Assembly (NCBI RefSeq): GCF_008705135.1
Contig: NZ_CP023694.1
Coordinates: forward strand, 2,232,001 to 2,296,000
Length of the DNA stretch: 64,000 nt
Source: Streptomyces coeruleorubidus
GTDB taxonomy: Bacteria; Actinomycetota; Actinomycetes; Streptomycetales; Streptomycetaceae
Reading direction: 5' to 3'
Shown: positions 18,245 to 27,444 of the stretch, piece by piece
How positions within the stretch are numbered: position 1 is the stretch's first letter
How the letters are laid out: each line of letters opens with the position of its first letter
Notes under the pieces: model-generated
Told to the model about the DNA's origin: nothing
Seen by the model: only the letters and a program-made list of their open reading frames with translations
The model's database searches: none
Position numbers and translations under genes: made by a program

Positions 18245-19927
18245 GTGATCGGGCTCATTTCCGCCACCGCGGCGGGAGCGGCTGCGCGGGACCGGCTGGC
18301 CGCCGCCTGGCCGGACCGCACGCGCGTGTACGAGGGTCCCGTCGGGGACGCCGTGCGGGCGGCGTTCGCGCAGTGCGAGCAGCTCGTGTGCTTCCTGGCG
18401 ACGGGGGCGGTGGTACGGCTGGTGGCTCCGCTGCTGGCCGGCAAGACGGCCGACCCGGGCGTGGTGTGCGTCGACGAGGGCGGCCGGTTCGCGGTGTCCC
18501 TGGTGGGCGGGCACGCGGGCGGGGCCAATGAACTCGCCCGGGAGGTCGGGGAGTTGCTGGGCGCCGAGCCGGTCGTGACGACGGCCACGGACGCCGTGGA
18601 CCTGCCCGGCCTCGACACCCTCGGCCTGCCCGTGGAGGGCGATGTCGCCGGGGTCTCCCGGGCGTTGCTGGACGGTGAGGCGGTGGCGCTGCGGGCCGAG
18701 GTGGCCTGGCCGCTGCCGCCGCTCCCGGTGGCCGCCGAGGGGTCGTACACGATCCGGCTGACCGACCGGCTCGTCGAGACGTCCGAGCGGGAGGTGGTAC
18801 TGCGCCCGCCGTCGCTGGTCGTCGGGGTCGGGGCGTCGAAGGGCGCCCCCGTCGAGGAGGTACTCGGGCTGATCGAGGACGCCCTGCGGGAGGCCGGGCT
18901 GGCCGCGGCGTCGGTCGCCGAGCTCGCCACCGTCGACGCCAAGACCGGGGAGCCCGGCCTCGTCGAGGCCGCACGGCGGCTCGGTGTGCCCCTGGTGACG
19001 TACTCCGCCGGTGAGTTGGCCGCCGTCGACGTGCCCAACCCGTCCGACGCGCCGCTCGCCGCCGTCGGTACGCCCTCCGTCGCGGAGGCCGCCGCCCTGC
19101 TGCGCGGGGGCGAACTCCTCGTCCCCAAGCGGAAGTCCGCCGCACGCCCCGCCATGGCGACCTGTGCCGTCGTACGGCGGCCGGGGCGCGGGCGGCTCGC
19201 GGTGGTCGGGCTCGGGCCGGGTGCCCGGGACCTGATCACGCCGCGCGCGAAGGCGGAACTCCGGCGTGCTTCCGTGCTCGTCGGACTCGACCAGTACGTC
19301 GACCAGATCCGCGATCTGCTGCGGCCCGGCACCCGGATCCTGGAATCAGGGCTGGGGGCCGAGGAGGAGCGGGCGCGCACGGCCGTCGAGGAGGCCCGCA
19401 AGGGGCAGGCCGTCGCGCTGATCGGCAGCGGGGACGCGGGCGTGTACGCCATGGCATCCCCCGCGCTCGCCGAGGCCTCCGACGACATCGACGTGGCCGG
19501 CGTGCCCGGCGTGACGGCGGCGCTCGCGGCCGGCGCGATCCTGGGCGCGCCGCTGGGGCACGACCACGTGTCGATCAGCCTGTCCGACCTGCACACGCCG
19601 TGGGAGGTCATCGAGCGGCGGGTACGGGCGGCTGCCGAGGCCGACCTCGTGGTGACGTTCTACAACCCGCGTTCGCGCGGCCGCCACTGGCAGCTTCCCA
19701 AGGCGCTGGGCATCCTCGCCGAGCACCGGGCGCCGACGACGCCGGTCGGTGTCGTGCGCAACGCCTCGCGGCCGGACGAGTCCGCCCGGCTCACGACGCT
19801 GACCGCGCTCGACCCGGCGACGGTCGACATGATGACCGTCGTCACCGTGGGCAACACCGCGACCCGGGAGATCGCCGGGCGGATGGTGACGCCGCGCGGC
19901 TACCGCTGGCAGGAGGAGCCCGAGTGA
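18245..19927 (+). CDS. CbiG-CobJ fusion: cobalt-precorrin-5A hydrolase / precorrin-3B C(17)-methyltransferase
   Basis: A 560-aa two-domain protein. Residues 1-300 match CbiG (SATAAGAAARDRLA, LATGAVVRLVAPLL, DEGGRFAVSLVGGHAGGANELA, then the C-terminal CbiG part VVGVGASKGAPVEEVL). From about 318 a CobJ/CbiH methyltransferase begins (LAVVGLGPGARDLITPRAKAEL, ALIGSGDAGVYAMASPALAE, FYNPRSRGRHWQLPKA, VVRNASRP, MTVVTVGN). CobJ contracts the ring at C17/C20. CbiG opens the lactone in the oxygen-independent route. Fusion of the two is known in actinobacteria. The GTG start at 18245 follows GAGGGAG. Confidence 0.92.
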   Translation: MIGLISATAAGAAARDRLAAAWPDRTRVYEGPVGDAVRAAFAQCEQLVCFLATGAVVRLVAPLLAGKTADPGVVCVDEGGRFAVSLVGGHAGGANELAREVGELLGAEPVVTTATDAVDLPGLDTLGLPVEGDVAGVSRALLDGEAVALRAEVAWPLPPLPVAAEGSYTIRLTDRLVETSEREVVLRPPSLVVGVGASKGAPVEEVLGLIEDALREAGLAAASVAELATVDAKTGEPGLVEAARRLGVPLVTYSAGELAAVDVPNPSDAPLAAVGTPSVAEAAALLRGGELLVPKRKSAARPAMATCAVVRRPGRGRLAVVGLGPGARDLITPRAKAELRRASVLVGLDQYVDQIRDLLRPGTRILESGLGAEEERARTAVEEARKGQAVALIGSGDAGVYAMASPALAEASDDIDVAGVPGVTAALAAGAILGAPLGHDHVSISLSDLHTPWEVIERRVRAAAEADLVVTFYNPRSRGRHWQLPKALGILAEHRAPTTPVGVVRNASRPDESARLTTLTALDPATVDMMTVVTVGNTATREIAGRMVTPRGYRWQEEPE

Positions 19928-19967
19928 ACCGCGCAGTCCACCACCCCACGTCCGCCGAGGAGAACCT

Positions 19968-20888
19968 GTGACCACCCCGCCCGCCCTTCTCATCGCCGGC
20001 CACGGCACCCGTGACGACGCCGGAGCCGAGGCGTTCCGCGATTTCGTGCGGGAGCTGGGGGCCCGCCACCCGGAAGTGCCCGTCGCGGGCGGCTTCATCG
20101 AACTGTCCCCGCCGCCGCTGGGCGAGGCCGTCGCCGAGCTGGTGGAGCGGGGCGTACGGCGCTTCGCCGCCGTACCGCTGATGCTGGTGTCCGCCGGGCA
20201 CGCCAAGGGCGACATCCCGGCGGCGCTGGCCCGCGAGAAGGAACGGCACCCGGGGATCTCGTACACGTACGGGCGTCCGCTGGGCCCGCACCCGGCGCTG
20301 CTGAACGTGCTGGAGCGGCGGCTGGACGAGGCGCTGGGCGGCGCCGCGGGGCGCAGGCCGGGTGACCGGGCCGATGTGACGGTGCTGCTGGTGGGGCGCG
20401 GGTCGACGGACCCGGACGCCAACGCCGAGGTGTACAAGGCGGCGCGGCTGCTGTGGGAGGGGCGCGGGTACGCGGGGGTCGAGACGGCGTTCGTGTCGCT
20501 GGCGGCGCCGGACGTGCCGAGCGGACTCGACCGGTGCGCGCGGCTGGGCGCCCGCCGGATCGTGGTGCTCCCCTACTTCCTGTTCACCGGCATCCTGCCG
20601 GACCGGGTGCGGCTCCAGACGGAGGGCTGGGCGGCGGCGCACCCGGAGGTCGAGGTGCGTTCGGCCGACGTCATCGGGCCGGAGCCGGAGCTGCTGGACC
20701 TGGTGTGGGAGCGGTACGCGGAGGCCGTCGAGGGTGATCTGCGGATGAACTGCGACTCGTGCGTGTACCGCGTCGCGCTGCCGGGCTTCGAGGACAAGGT
20801 GGGGATGCCGCAGCAGCCGCACTTCCACCCGGACGACGACGGCCACCACCACGGTCATCACCACGGGGCGCACTCCCATGTCCACTGA
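19968..20888 (+). CDS. cbiX: CbiX-type sirohydrochlorin chelatase-like protein with His-rich tail
   Basis: A 306-aa protein with two CbiX/SirB-like halves. The N-terminal half has LLIAGHGTRDDAGAEAF with VSAGHAKGDIP, and the C-terminal half has VLLVGRGSTDPDANAEVY with VLPYFLFTGILPDRV. CbiX inserts cobalt (or iron) into sirohydrochlorin. The last 30 residues are histidine-rich (FHPDDDGHHHGHHHGAHSHV), a likely metal-binding or storage tail. MNCDSCVYR about 50 residues from the end has two cysteines and may be a metal site. GTG at 19968 follows GAGGAG. It overlaps cobC by 11 nt. Its presence beside CobN is discussed in the findings. Confidence 0.9.
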   Translation: MTTPPALLIAGHGTRDDAGAEAFRDFVRELGARHPEVPVAGGFIELSPPPLGEAVAELVERGVRRFAAVPLMLVSAGHAKGDIPAALAREKERHPGISYTYGRPLGPHPALLNVLERRLDEALGGAAGRRPGDRADVTVLLVGRGSTDPDANAEVYKAARLLWEGRGYAGVETAFVSLAAPDVPSGLDRCARLGARRIVVLPYFLFTGILPDRVRLQTEGWAAAHPEVEVRSADVIGPEPELLDLVWERYAEAVEGDLRMNCDSCVYRVALPGFEDKVGMPQQPHFHPDDDGHHHGHHHGAHSHVH

Positions 20889-21933
20889 CGGCGGGCACGA
20901 CCTGCGGCACCACGGGGACGCGGAGGTCCGGGACGACGGCGGCTCGCTCGTCGACCTCGCCGTGAACGTCCGCGCGGACACCCCTCCGGCGTGGCTGCGG
21001 GAGCACATCGCCGCGTCGCTGGGCGGGCTGGCTGCCTACCCGGACGGGCGGGCCGCACGCGCGGCGGTGGCGGCGCGGCACGGCCTGCCGGTGGAGCGGG
21101 TGCTGCTGACGGCGGGGGCGGCGGAGGCGTTCGTGCTGCTGGCGCGGGCGCTGAAGGTGCGGCGGCCGGTCGTGGTCCACCCGCAGTTCACGGAGCCGGA
21201 GGCCGCGCTGCGGGACGCCGGGCACACGGTCGACCGGGTGCTGCTGCGGGAGGAGGACGGCTTCCGGCTGGACCCGGCGGCCGTCCCCGAGGCCGCTGAC
21301 CTGGTGGTGATCGGCAATCCGACGAACCCGACGTCGGTGCTGCACCCGGCGAAGGTGATCGCCTCTCTCGCCCGGCCCGGGCGGCTGCTGGTGGTGGACG
21401 AGGCGTTCATGGACGCGGTGCCGGGCGAGCGGGAGGCCCTGGCGGACCGCGTCGACGTGCCCGGGCTCGTGGTGCTGCGCAGCCTGACCAAGACGTGGGG
21501 GCTGGCCGGACTGCGGATCGGGTACGTACTGGCGGCGCCGGAGACCATCGAGGATCTGGAGCGGGCGCAACCGCTGTGGCCGGTTTCGACTCCGGCGCTG
21601 GCGGCGGCGCAGGTGTGCGTGGGGCCACGGGGGGTGGCGGAGGCGGCCCACGCGGCGCACCGCGTCGCCGCGGACCGGGCCCACCTGGTGACGGGCCTCG
21701 CCCGCTTCGCCCCGGCCGGGCTGCGGGTGGTCGCGCCCGCGGAGGGTCCGTTCGTCCTGATCCGCCTCCCGCACGCGGCGACCGTCCGCGGCCGCCTGCG
21801 GGACCTCGGCTACGCCGTGCGGCGCGGGGACACCTTCCCCGGCCTGGACGAGGAGTGGCTGCGGCTGGCGGTGCGGGACCGGAGGACGGTGGACGGGTTC
21901 CTGCGGGCACTGGAGCGTGCGCTGGCGGGCTGA
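20878..21933 (+). CDS. cobC: CobC-like PLP aminotransferase (threonine-phosphate decarboxylase-like)
   Basis: A 351-aa fold-type I PLP enzyme related to histidinol-phosphate aminotransferase. In the cobalamin pathway this group makes (R)-1-amino-2-propanol O-phosphate from L-threonine O-phosphate for CobD. The PLP lysine is in SLTKTWGLAGLRIGYV (about residue 205), preceded by NPTNPTSVLHP and the aspartate of VVDEAFMD. The ATG lies inside the His-tail codons of cbiX in another frame (11-nt overlap). It is the last recognisable gene of the cob unit. Confidence 0.88.
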   Translation: MSTDGGHDLRHHGDAEVRDDGGSLVDLAVNVRADTPPAWLREHIAASLGGLAAYPDGRAARAAVAARHGLPVERVLLTAGAAEAFVLLARALKVRRPVVVHPQFTEPEAALRDAGHTVDRVLLREEDGFRLDPAAVPEAADLVVIGNPTNPTSVLHPAKVIASLARPGRLLVVDEAFMDAVPGEREALADRVDVPGLVVLRSLTKTWGLAGLRIGYVLAAPETIEDLERAQPLWPVSTPALAAAQVCVGPRGVAEAAHAAHRVAADRAHLVTGLARFAPAGLRVVAPAEGPFVLIRLPHAATVRGRLRDLGYAVRRGDTFPGLDEEWLRLAVRDRRTVDGFLRALERALAG

Positions 21934-22271
21934 CGGCGCACCGCCGGGCGGCGGCGGTCCCGGCCCTCTCCGTCCCGGTCGGTGTGCCGTCCTGGGGGCG
22001 GCGGGACAGCAGGACGCTGGTGACGACGCCCCGGAGCCCGGCGGCCATGAAGGCGAAGAAGCCGACCCGGGGGACGAAGACCAGCACGCCGATCACGGCG
22101 GCCGAGGCCGGCCAGCGGGGCAGCGGGCCGACGGCGGCGCGGACGGTGGCCGGGCCCGCGCCCGGCAGCATCAGGCCCGTGCCGCCGACGAAGGGGAAAC
22201 CTCCACGCTCCAGCGGTCCCCCCGCCCCGCCGTCCCGGCCCGGGAGTCCGAGGTCGGCTCCAGCGGCGCGG
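21934..22271. other. 338-nt gap after cobC; weak - strand membrane-like frame
   Basis: No convincing gene. Reading the - strand, a frame through about 22240-21990 would encode GFPFVGGTGLMLPGAGPATV followed by a hydrophobic stretch (SAAVIGVLVFVPRVGFFAFM) and then basic residues, and the frame runs on antisense into cobC. It could be a decayed or very small membrane protein, but no good start or ribosome-binding site is seen. No clear hairpin terminator was found for the cob operon. Confidence 0.35.
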
Positions 22272-23363
22272 CTACCCGACCACGCGTCCGTTCAGCACCA
22301 CCCGGCGCGGTGCCGCCAGCACGCCCACGTCCTTCCGCGGGTCCTCGTCGTAGACGACGAGGTCGGCCGGGGCGCCCTCGTCCAGGCCGGGGCGGCCGAG
22401 CCAGGTCCGCGCCGTCCAGGTTCCCGCGGCCAGGGCCTCGACGGGCGGGATGCCCGCGGTGACCAGTTCGGCGACCTCGGCCGCCGCGAGACCGTGGGCG
22501 AGTCCGCCGCCCGCGTCGGTGCCGACGAAGACCGGGATCCCGGCGTCGAAGGCGCTCCGCACGGTGTCGTAGCGGCGTTCATGGAGCCGGCGCATATGGG
22601 CCGACCAGCGCGGGAACCGGGCCTCGCCGCCGTCGGCGAGCTGCGGGAAGGTCGCGATGTTGACCAGGGTCGGGACGATGGCGACGCCCCGCTCGGCGAA
22701 CAGCGGGATGAGGTCCTCGGTCAGGCCCGTCGCGTGCTCGATGCAGTCGATGCCCGCCTCGACGAGGTCCTGGAGGGAGTCCTCCGAGAAGCAGTGCGCG
22801 GTGACCCGGGCGCCCAGGCGGTGCGCCTCGGCGATCGCCGCCTCCACCGCCCCGCGCGGCCAGCAGGCCGACAGGTCGCCGAGGTCGCGGTCGATCCAGT
22901 CGCCGACCAGCTTGACCCAGCCGTCGCCGCGCCGCGCCTCCTGGGCGACGTAGGCGACCAGGTCGTCCGGCTCGATCTCCCAGGCGTAGTTGCGGATGTA
23001 GCGGCGGGTGCGGGCGATGTGCCGCCCGGCGCGGATGATCTTCGGCAGGTCGTCGCGGTCGTCGATCCAGCGGGTGTCGGACGGCGAGCCCGCGTCGCGG
23101 ATCAGCAGCGTGCCCGCGTCCCGGTCGGTCAGCGCCTGCTTCTCGGCGACGTCCCTGGGGACCGCGCCGTGCCGGTCGAGTCCCACGTGGCAGTGCGCGT
23201 CGACCAGGCCGGGCAGGGCCCAGCCCCTGACGGTACGGATGTCGCGGGCGCCGGCGGGACGGTCGTAGGAGATCCGGCCGTCGACGACCCACAGCTCGTC
23301 GCGGACCTCCTCGGGTCCGACGAGCACCCGTCCCTTCACGTGCAGCACCGTGCGATCGCTCAT
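22272..23363 (-). CDS. Amidohydrolase family protein (imidazolonepropionase-like)
   Basis: A 363-aa metal-dependent hydrolase of the amidohydrolase superfamily. The metal site begins with DAHCHVGLD (about residues 58-66), a second histidine lies in VTAHCFSE, a third in CIEHATGL, and the aspartate in VGTDAGGGLAHG (about 280). The strand order LPGLVDAHCH and the closing PADLVVYDEDP are typical of TIM-barrel amidohydrolases with the small beta domain. The substrate is unknown (cyclic amides, prolyl dipeptides or imidazolones are known in the group). ATG at 23363 is chosen because AAGG lies about 8 nt ahead. The ABC importer genes lie just upstream. Confidence 0.85.
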   Translation of the reverse strand: MSDRTVLHVKGRVLVGPEEVRDELWVVDGRISYDRPAGARDIRTVRGWALPGLVDAHCHVGLDRHGAVPRDVAEKQALTDRDAGTLLIRDAGSPSDTRWIDDRDDLPKIIRAGRHIARTRRYIRNYAWEIEPDDLVAYVAQEARRGDGWVKLVGDWIDRDLGDLSACWPRGAVEAAIAEAHRLGARVTAHCFSEDSLQDLVEAGIDCIEHATGLTEDLIPLFAERGVAIVPTLVNIATFPQLADGGEARFPRWSAHMRRLHERRYDTVRSAFDAGIPVFVGTDAGGGLAHGLAAAEVAELVTAGIPPVEALAAGTWTARTWLGRPGLDEGAPADLVVYDEDPRKDVGVLAAPRRVVLNGRVVG

Positions 23364-23384
23364 GTACGGCACCTTAGTGAGGCG

Positions 23385-24176
23385 CTAGTCGGCCTTGCCC
23401 ACCTGGTCCGGGGTCTCCTCCTCCACCTCGGCCATCGCCGGGTCGAGGAGGCGGGAGAGGAAGTGGCGGGTGCGGTCGTGGCGCGGGTCGCCGATGACCT
23501 GCTCGGGGGTGCCGTCCTCGACGATCACGCCGCCGTCCATGAAGACGACCCGGTCGGCGACCTCGCGGGCGAAGGTCATCTCGTGGGTGACGACCATCAT
23601 CGTCATGCCCTCGTCGGCGAGCATGCGCATCACCGCGAGGACGTCCCCGACCAGTTCGGGGTCCAGCGCCGAGGTCGGCTCGTCGAACAGCATCACCTCG
23701 GGGCCCATGGCCAGGGCCCGGGCGATGGCGACGCGCTGCTGCTGGCCGCCGGAGAGGGAGGAGGGGTAGGCCGCCGCCTTCTCGGACAGGCCCACACGCG
23801 CCAGGTTCTCGGCGGCCACCTTCGCGGCCGACGCCTTGTCACGGCGCAGCACCCGCCGCTGCGGCAGGGTGAGGTTCTCGGTCACCGTCAGGTGCGGGAA
23901 CAGGTTGAACTGCTGGAAGACCATGCCGATACGGCGGCGTGCCGCGTCGATGTCGACGTCGGGGTCGGTCAGTTCCGTACCGCCGACGAACACCTGGCCC
24001 TTGGTCGGCTCCTCCAGCAGGTTCACACAGCGCAGCAGTGTCGACTTGCCGGAGCCGGACGGGCCGATGACGCAGACCACCTCGCCCCGGCCGATCTCCA
24101 GGTCGATGCCGCGCAGCACCTCGTTGGCGCCGAACGACTTGTGCAGCGCGCGTACCTCGATCTCGGGTCGGCTCAT
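23385..24176 (-). CDS. Amino-acid ABC transporter ATP-binding protein
   Basis: A 263-aa ABC ATPase of the polar amino-acid (GlnQ/GluA) group. Walker [10 protein letters not shown] (about residues 38-46), Q-loop [13 protein letters not shown], signature LSGGQQQR (about 143-150), Walker [15 protein letters not shown] and the H-loop VVTHEM are all intact. It powers the importer formed with the permease and binding protein encoded upstream. The start overlaps the permease stop by 4 nt. The acidic C-terminal tail ([10 protein letters not shown]) is unusual but short. Confidence 0.93.
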   Translation of the reverse strand: MSRPEIEVRALHKSFGANEVLRGIDLEIGRGEVVCVIGPSGSGKSTLLRCVNLLEEPTKGQVFVGGTELTDPDVDIDAARRRIGMVFQQFNLFPHLTVTENLTLPQRRVLRRDKASAAKVAAENLARVGLSEKAAAYPSSLSGGQQQRVAIARALAMGPEVMLFDEPTSALDPELVGDVLAVMRMLADEGMTMMVVTHEMTFAREVADRVVFMDGGVIVEDGTPEQVIGDPRHDRTRHFLSRLLDPAMAEVEEETPDQVGKAD

Positions 24177-25009
24177 TTCACGGCCTCCTGGGCCTTCGCC
24201 TCCATGCGGCGTACGACGAAGCCGAGCGGGATCGTGACCAGCAGGTAGCAGAGTCCGGCGACCAGGATCGGCGTGGAGTTGGCGGTCTGGCTGGCCAGGT
24301 CGCGGCCGTACTTGGACAGTTCGCGCTCCTCCAGGGTGACGCCGAGGAACAGCACCAGCGAGGAGTCCTTGAACAGCAGCACCAGTTCGTTGGTGAGCGG
24401 CGGGAGGATGATCCGGAACGCCTGCGGGATGATGATGGAGATCATGGCCCGCGCGGGCGAGAAGCCGAGCGAACGGGCCGCCTCCATCTGCCCCTTGGGC
24501 ACGGCCTGGATGCCGGCGCGGATCGTCTCCGCCATGTAGGCGGCGGCCACCAGGCCGAGCGCGAGGGCGACCTTCCCGTACGTGCCGCCGATGATCTCGG
24601 TGCCGGGGAAGGCCAGCGGCACGGCGACGCCGATGAAGATGAAGATCAGCAGGGCGGGCAGACCGCGGAAGATCTCGATGTAGATCCCGGCGAGCCAGCG
24701 GTACGGGCCCACGGAGGACAGCCGCATCAGCGCGATCACCATGCCGAGGGCCAGCCCCACGGCGAAGCCGGTCACCGTGTAGAGCACGGTGTTCTTCAGC
24801 GCCAGCGTGATGACGTCCGGGAACATGCGCTCGGCGATGTCCGCCTGCGCGAACTGGTTCTGGAGCCGGTCCCAGTCGGCCGAGACCGCGAAGACGATCA
24901 CGGCCGCGACGAAGACGGCGTACTGGACGCCGCGTGAGATGCCGCGCTTCTGCCGCCGGGTGAGGCCCTTCTTCTTCGGCTGGACTTCGGGCGTGGCCGT
25001 GTCGGTCAT
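24173..25009 (-). CDS. Amino-acid ABC transporter permease
   Basis: A 278-aa inner-membrane permease of the HisMQ family. It has about five hydrophobic helices, the family motif [20 protein letters not shown], and the EAA loop [20 protein letters not shown] / [20 protein letters not shown] (about residues 155-190). The start at 25009 is set by the ATGA overlap with the binding-protein gene. The frame extends a further 15 codons upstream without support. One permease gene is present, so the pore is probably a homodimer. Confidence 0.93.
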   Translation of the reverse strand: MTDTATPEVQPKKKGLTRRQKRGISRGVQYAVFVAAVIVFAVSADWDRLQNQFAQADIAERMFPDVITLALKNTVLYTVTGFAVGLALGMVIALMRLSSVGPYRWLAGIYIEIFRGLPALLIFIFIGVAVPLAFPGTEIIGGTYGKVALALGLVAAAYMAETIRAGIQAVPKGQMEAARSLGFSPARAMISIIIPQAFRIILPPLTNELVLLFKDSSLVLFLGVTLEERELSKYGRDLASQTANSTPILVAGLCYLLVTIPLGFVVRRMEAKAQEAVK

Positions 25010-25851
25010 GAGGCGGCGGGCGACGCGGCGGACTCGTCGTACGGGCCGATCCACTGCTCGTACAGCTTCTTGTACGTGCCGTCGGCCTTGGCGTCCTCGA
25101 GCGCCTTGTTGATCGCGGCGCGGAGCTTGGTGTTGCCCTTCTTCACCGTGAAGCCGTACTGCTCACCGGTGTCGAGGTTGTCGACGACCTCGAAGGCGTC
25201 GGCGTTGGCCTTGTCCTTCAGCCAGCCCTGGACGACCGGGTAGTCGATGACGACGGCCTGGACCTGGCCGGTGCGCAGACCGTTGAGGACGGCGTCGGAG
25301 GACTCGAAGGAGACCGGGTCGAGGCCCTTGCTCTTGGCGTAGTCCTCACCGGTCGTCTGTGCCTGGGCGCCGAGCTTCTTGCCCTTGAGGCCGGCGAAGG
25401 AGGAGATGCCGCTCTTCTTGTCGACCAGCACGGCCTGGGTGGCGTTGAAGTACGGGTCGGAGAAGTCGACGTTCTTCTTGCGCTCCTCGGTGATGGTCAT
25501 GCCGGCCGCGGCGAGGTCGCACTCGCCGGAGTTGAGGAACGCGCCGGTCTTGAAGTTCTCGAAGGGCGTGTCGAGGATGTCCTGCTGCACGCCCAGGTCC
25601 TTGGCGACCAGGTCGATCAGCGCGACGTCGAAGCCCTGCACCTTGCCGTCGATCTCCGACTGGAACGGCGGATACGGCAGGTGGGTGCAGGTGGTGAGCT
25701 TGCCCGCCTTGACGACTTCGACGCCGCCCGCGGCCGTCTTCGAGCCGCTGCCGCCGTCGTCGGTGGAGGTGCAGCCGGCCACGAGCAGCAGCCCGGCCGT
25801 CGCGGTGGTGGCGGCCAGGATGCGGGCCCGGTGCCCGGGGTGCGTGTTCAC
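25006..25851 (-). CDS. Amino-acid ABC transporter substrate-binding lipoprotein
   Basis: A 281-aa extracellular solute-binding protein of family 3. The signal ends in the lipobox LLVAGC (cysteine about residue 27), followed by an acidic/serine linker. Family blocks include [20 protein letters not shown], the [20 protein letters not shown] signature and [20 protein letters not shown]. The chemistry points to polar or acidic amino acids, not resolvable further. GTG at 25851 follows AGGAGG with ideal spacing. It is the first gene of a three-gene operon (binding protein, permease, ATPase). Confidence 0.92.
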   Translation of the reverse strand: MNTHPGHRARILAATTATAGLLLVAGCTSTDDGGSGSKTAAGGVEVVKAGKLTTCTHLPYPPFQSEIDGKVQGFDVALIDLVAKDLGVQQDILDTPFENFKTGAFLNSGECDLAAAGMTITEERKKNVDFSDPYFNATQAVLVDKKSGISSFAGLKGKKLGAQAQTTGEDYAKSKGLDPVSFESSDAVLNGLRTGQVQAVVIDYPVVQGWLKDKANADAFEVVDNLDTGEQYGFTVKKGNTKLRAAINKALEDAKADGTYKKLYEQWIGPYDESAASPAAS

Positions 25852-25954
25852 GGCGAGCCTCCTGTGAGTGAACTGTGGGTTCCGATCATAAGGAGAAGTT
25901 TGAGTGGCTCAAAACAATCCGATGGCCGCGAGGGCGTCGGGCCTGCGAAGTCAC

Positions 25955-25996
25955 CGGTCGTAGGGGGCTGGGGCGCGGTCGTAGCGGGCTGGGGCG
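25955..25996. repeat. 21-bp direct repeat, two copies
   Basis: CGGTCGTAGGGGGCTGGGGC plus G (25955-25975) is repeated at 25976-25996 with one change (G to C) and followed by the first bases of a third copy. It lies in the divergent gap between the binding-protein gene and the aminotransferase gene. Role unknown. Confidence 0.7.
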
Positions 25997-26059
25997 CGGC
26001 GGTTACGCTCGTTCCCGTTGTTCCCGCGAGTAGTCCCCGCACGTGAAGAGAGTGCCACC

Positions 26060-27169
26060 GTGACGCATCCGTTTCTGGACCTGGCCCCGCTCGGGGCGGA
26101 CCGTTTCGCCGCGATCGAGGACCGTGTGGCGCGGCTGCTGAGCACCGAGCAGGACGTCGTGATCATGCAGGGTGAGGCGCTGCTGCCGCTGGAGGGCGCG
26201 ATCCGCGCCGCGGCCGGTCCGGGCACCACGGCCCTGAACGTCATCACGGGGCCGTACGGGCAGACCTTCGGCGACTGGCTGCGCGACTGCGGGGCGACGG
26301 TGGTCGACCTGGCGGTGCCCTTCCACACGGCGGTCACGGCCGAGCAGATCCGGCAGGCCTTCGCCGAGCACCCGGAGATCGACTTCGTGTCCCTGGTGCA
26401 CGCGGAGGCGGCGACCGGGAACACCAATCCGGTCGCGGAGATCGGCGAGGTGGTGCGCGCGCACGGGGCCCTGTTCTACCTGGACGCGGTGGCGTCGATC
26501 GGTGCCGAGCCGGTGCTGCCGGACGCGTGGGGCGTGGATCTGTGCGTGATCGGGGCGCAGAAGGCGATGGGCGGCCCGGCCGGTGTGTCGGCCGTGTCGG
26601 TGAGCGAGCGGGCCTGGGCCCGGATGGCGGCGAACCCGCGGGCGCCGCGCCGGTCGTATCTGTCGCTGCTCGACTGGAAGGAACGGTGGATCGGCGGCGG
26701 CCGCAAGGCGCTGCTGCACGCTCCGGCGCAGCTGGAGATGCTGGCGCTGGAGGCGTGTGTGGAGCGGATCGAGGCGGTGGGGCTCGACGCGGTGATGGCC
26801 CGGCACGCGTCGGCCGCGGCGGCCACCCGGGCCGGGGCGGTCGGGCTCGGTGGCGGGCTGGAGCCGTATGTGTACGAGGCGCGGGACGCGGCGCCCGTCG
26901 CCACGACGCTCCGGGCGCCGTCCGGGGTGGTGGCGTCGGAGCTGGTGGCCAGGGCGCTGGAGGCGGATCCGGCGGTGCCGGTCGCCGCCGGCGGGGGTGC
27001 GTTGGCCAAGGAGATGATCCGGGTCAACCACTACGGGCCCGATGCGACGCCGGGGGCCGTGCGGGCGAGTCTGGCGGCGCTGGGCGCCGCGCTCTCGGAG
27101 GCGGGGCTGCCGGTGGACGTGGAGGGGGCGCTGCGGGCGGCCGGGGAGGCGTGGCGGGAAACCTTCTAG
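26060..27169 (+). CDS. Class V PLP aminotransferase (alanine-glyoxylate/serine type)
   Basis: A 369-aa fold-type I PLP enzyme of class [38 protein letters not shown], the aspartate in [14 protein letters not shown] and the PLP lysine in [18 protein letters not shown] (about residue 169) match alanine:glyoxylate or serine:pyruvate aminotransferases. The frame is open from 26018, but GTG at 26060 has GAAGAG about 10 nt ahead and matches the start of homology. The stop codon TAG (27167-27169) lies within the CTAG edge of a MITE-like element, so the last codons may have been reset by insertion. It stands alone and is divergent from the ABC importer. Confidence 0.86.
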   Translation: MTHPFLDLAPLGADRFAAIEDRVARLLSTEQDVVIMQGEALLPLEGAIRAAAGPGTTALNVITGPYGQTFGDWLRDCGATVVDLAVPFHTAVTAEQIRQAFAEHPEIDFVSLVHAEAATGNTNPVAEIGEVVRAHGALFYLDAVASIGAEPVLPDAWGVDLCVIGAQKAMGGPAGVSAVSVSERAWARMAANPRAPRRSYLSLLDWKERWIGGGRKALLHAPAQLEMLALEACVERIEAVGLDAVMARHASAAAATRAGAVGLGGGLEPYVYEARDAAPVATTLRAPSGVVASELVARALEADPAVPVAAGGGALAKEMIRVNHYGPDATPGAVRASLAALGAALSEAGLPVDVEGALRAAGEAWRETF

Positions 27170-27404
27170 GGGGTGTCCGCAAAGTCCCGTCGTCCGCCCG
27201 GAGGGCGGGCCCGGCGGCGTCCGGTGCGTGCTCTGGGGGTCCCCCCGGCCGAAGGCTGGGGGAGTGCCGGGCGGACGCCCGCGTACTGGTTGTACGCGGG
27301 TGTTCGACCGGTGCGGCGAGTGGGGGCACCTCCCACGCCCTTAAGGCAGTGGGGGAGCGTGCCGGGCGTCGCAGGGCAGGCGGGACTTTGCGGACACCCC
27401 CTAG
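27166..27404 (+). mobile_element. MITE-like element, copy 1 (239 bp)
   Basis: The element is bounded by 24-bp perfect terminal inverted repeats, each including a terminal CTAG (left end CTAGGGGGTGTCCGCAAAGT, right end its reverse complement at 27381-27404). It encodes no transposase. The interior is rich in hairpins, for example CCCGCGTAC-TGGTT-GTACGCGGG (27278-27300). A second copy in the opposite orientation, about 95% identical by eye, lies at 46739-46976. CTAG (or TA) is the likely target duplication, pointing to an IS630/Tc1- or IS5-like transposase acting in trans. It sits exactly at the stop codon of the aminotransferase gene. Confidence 0.85.
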
Positions 27405-27444
27405 GGGCCCGCCCGTTGTCGGTGGCCCGTGCCAAGCTCCCCCC

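Noticed and set aside
21495-24248. 917-codon + strand frame across cobC, the gap, and the amidohydrolase and ABC genes
   Set aside because: It is antisense or off-frame to well-supported genes on both strands and has repetitive Arg/Gly/Val composition.
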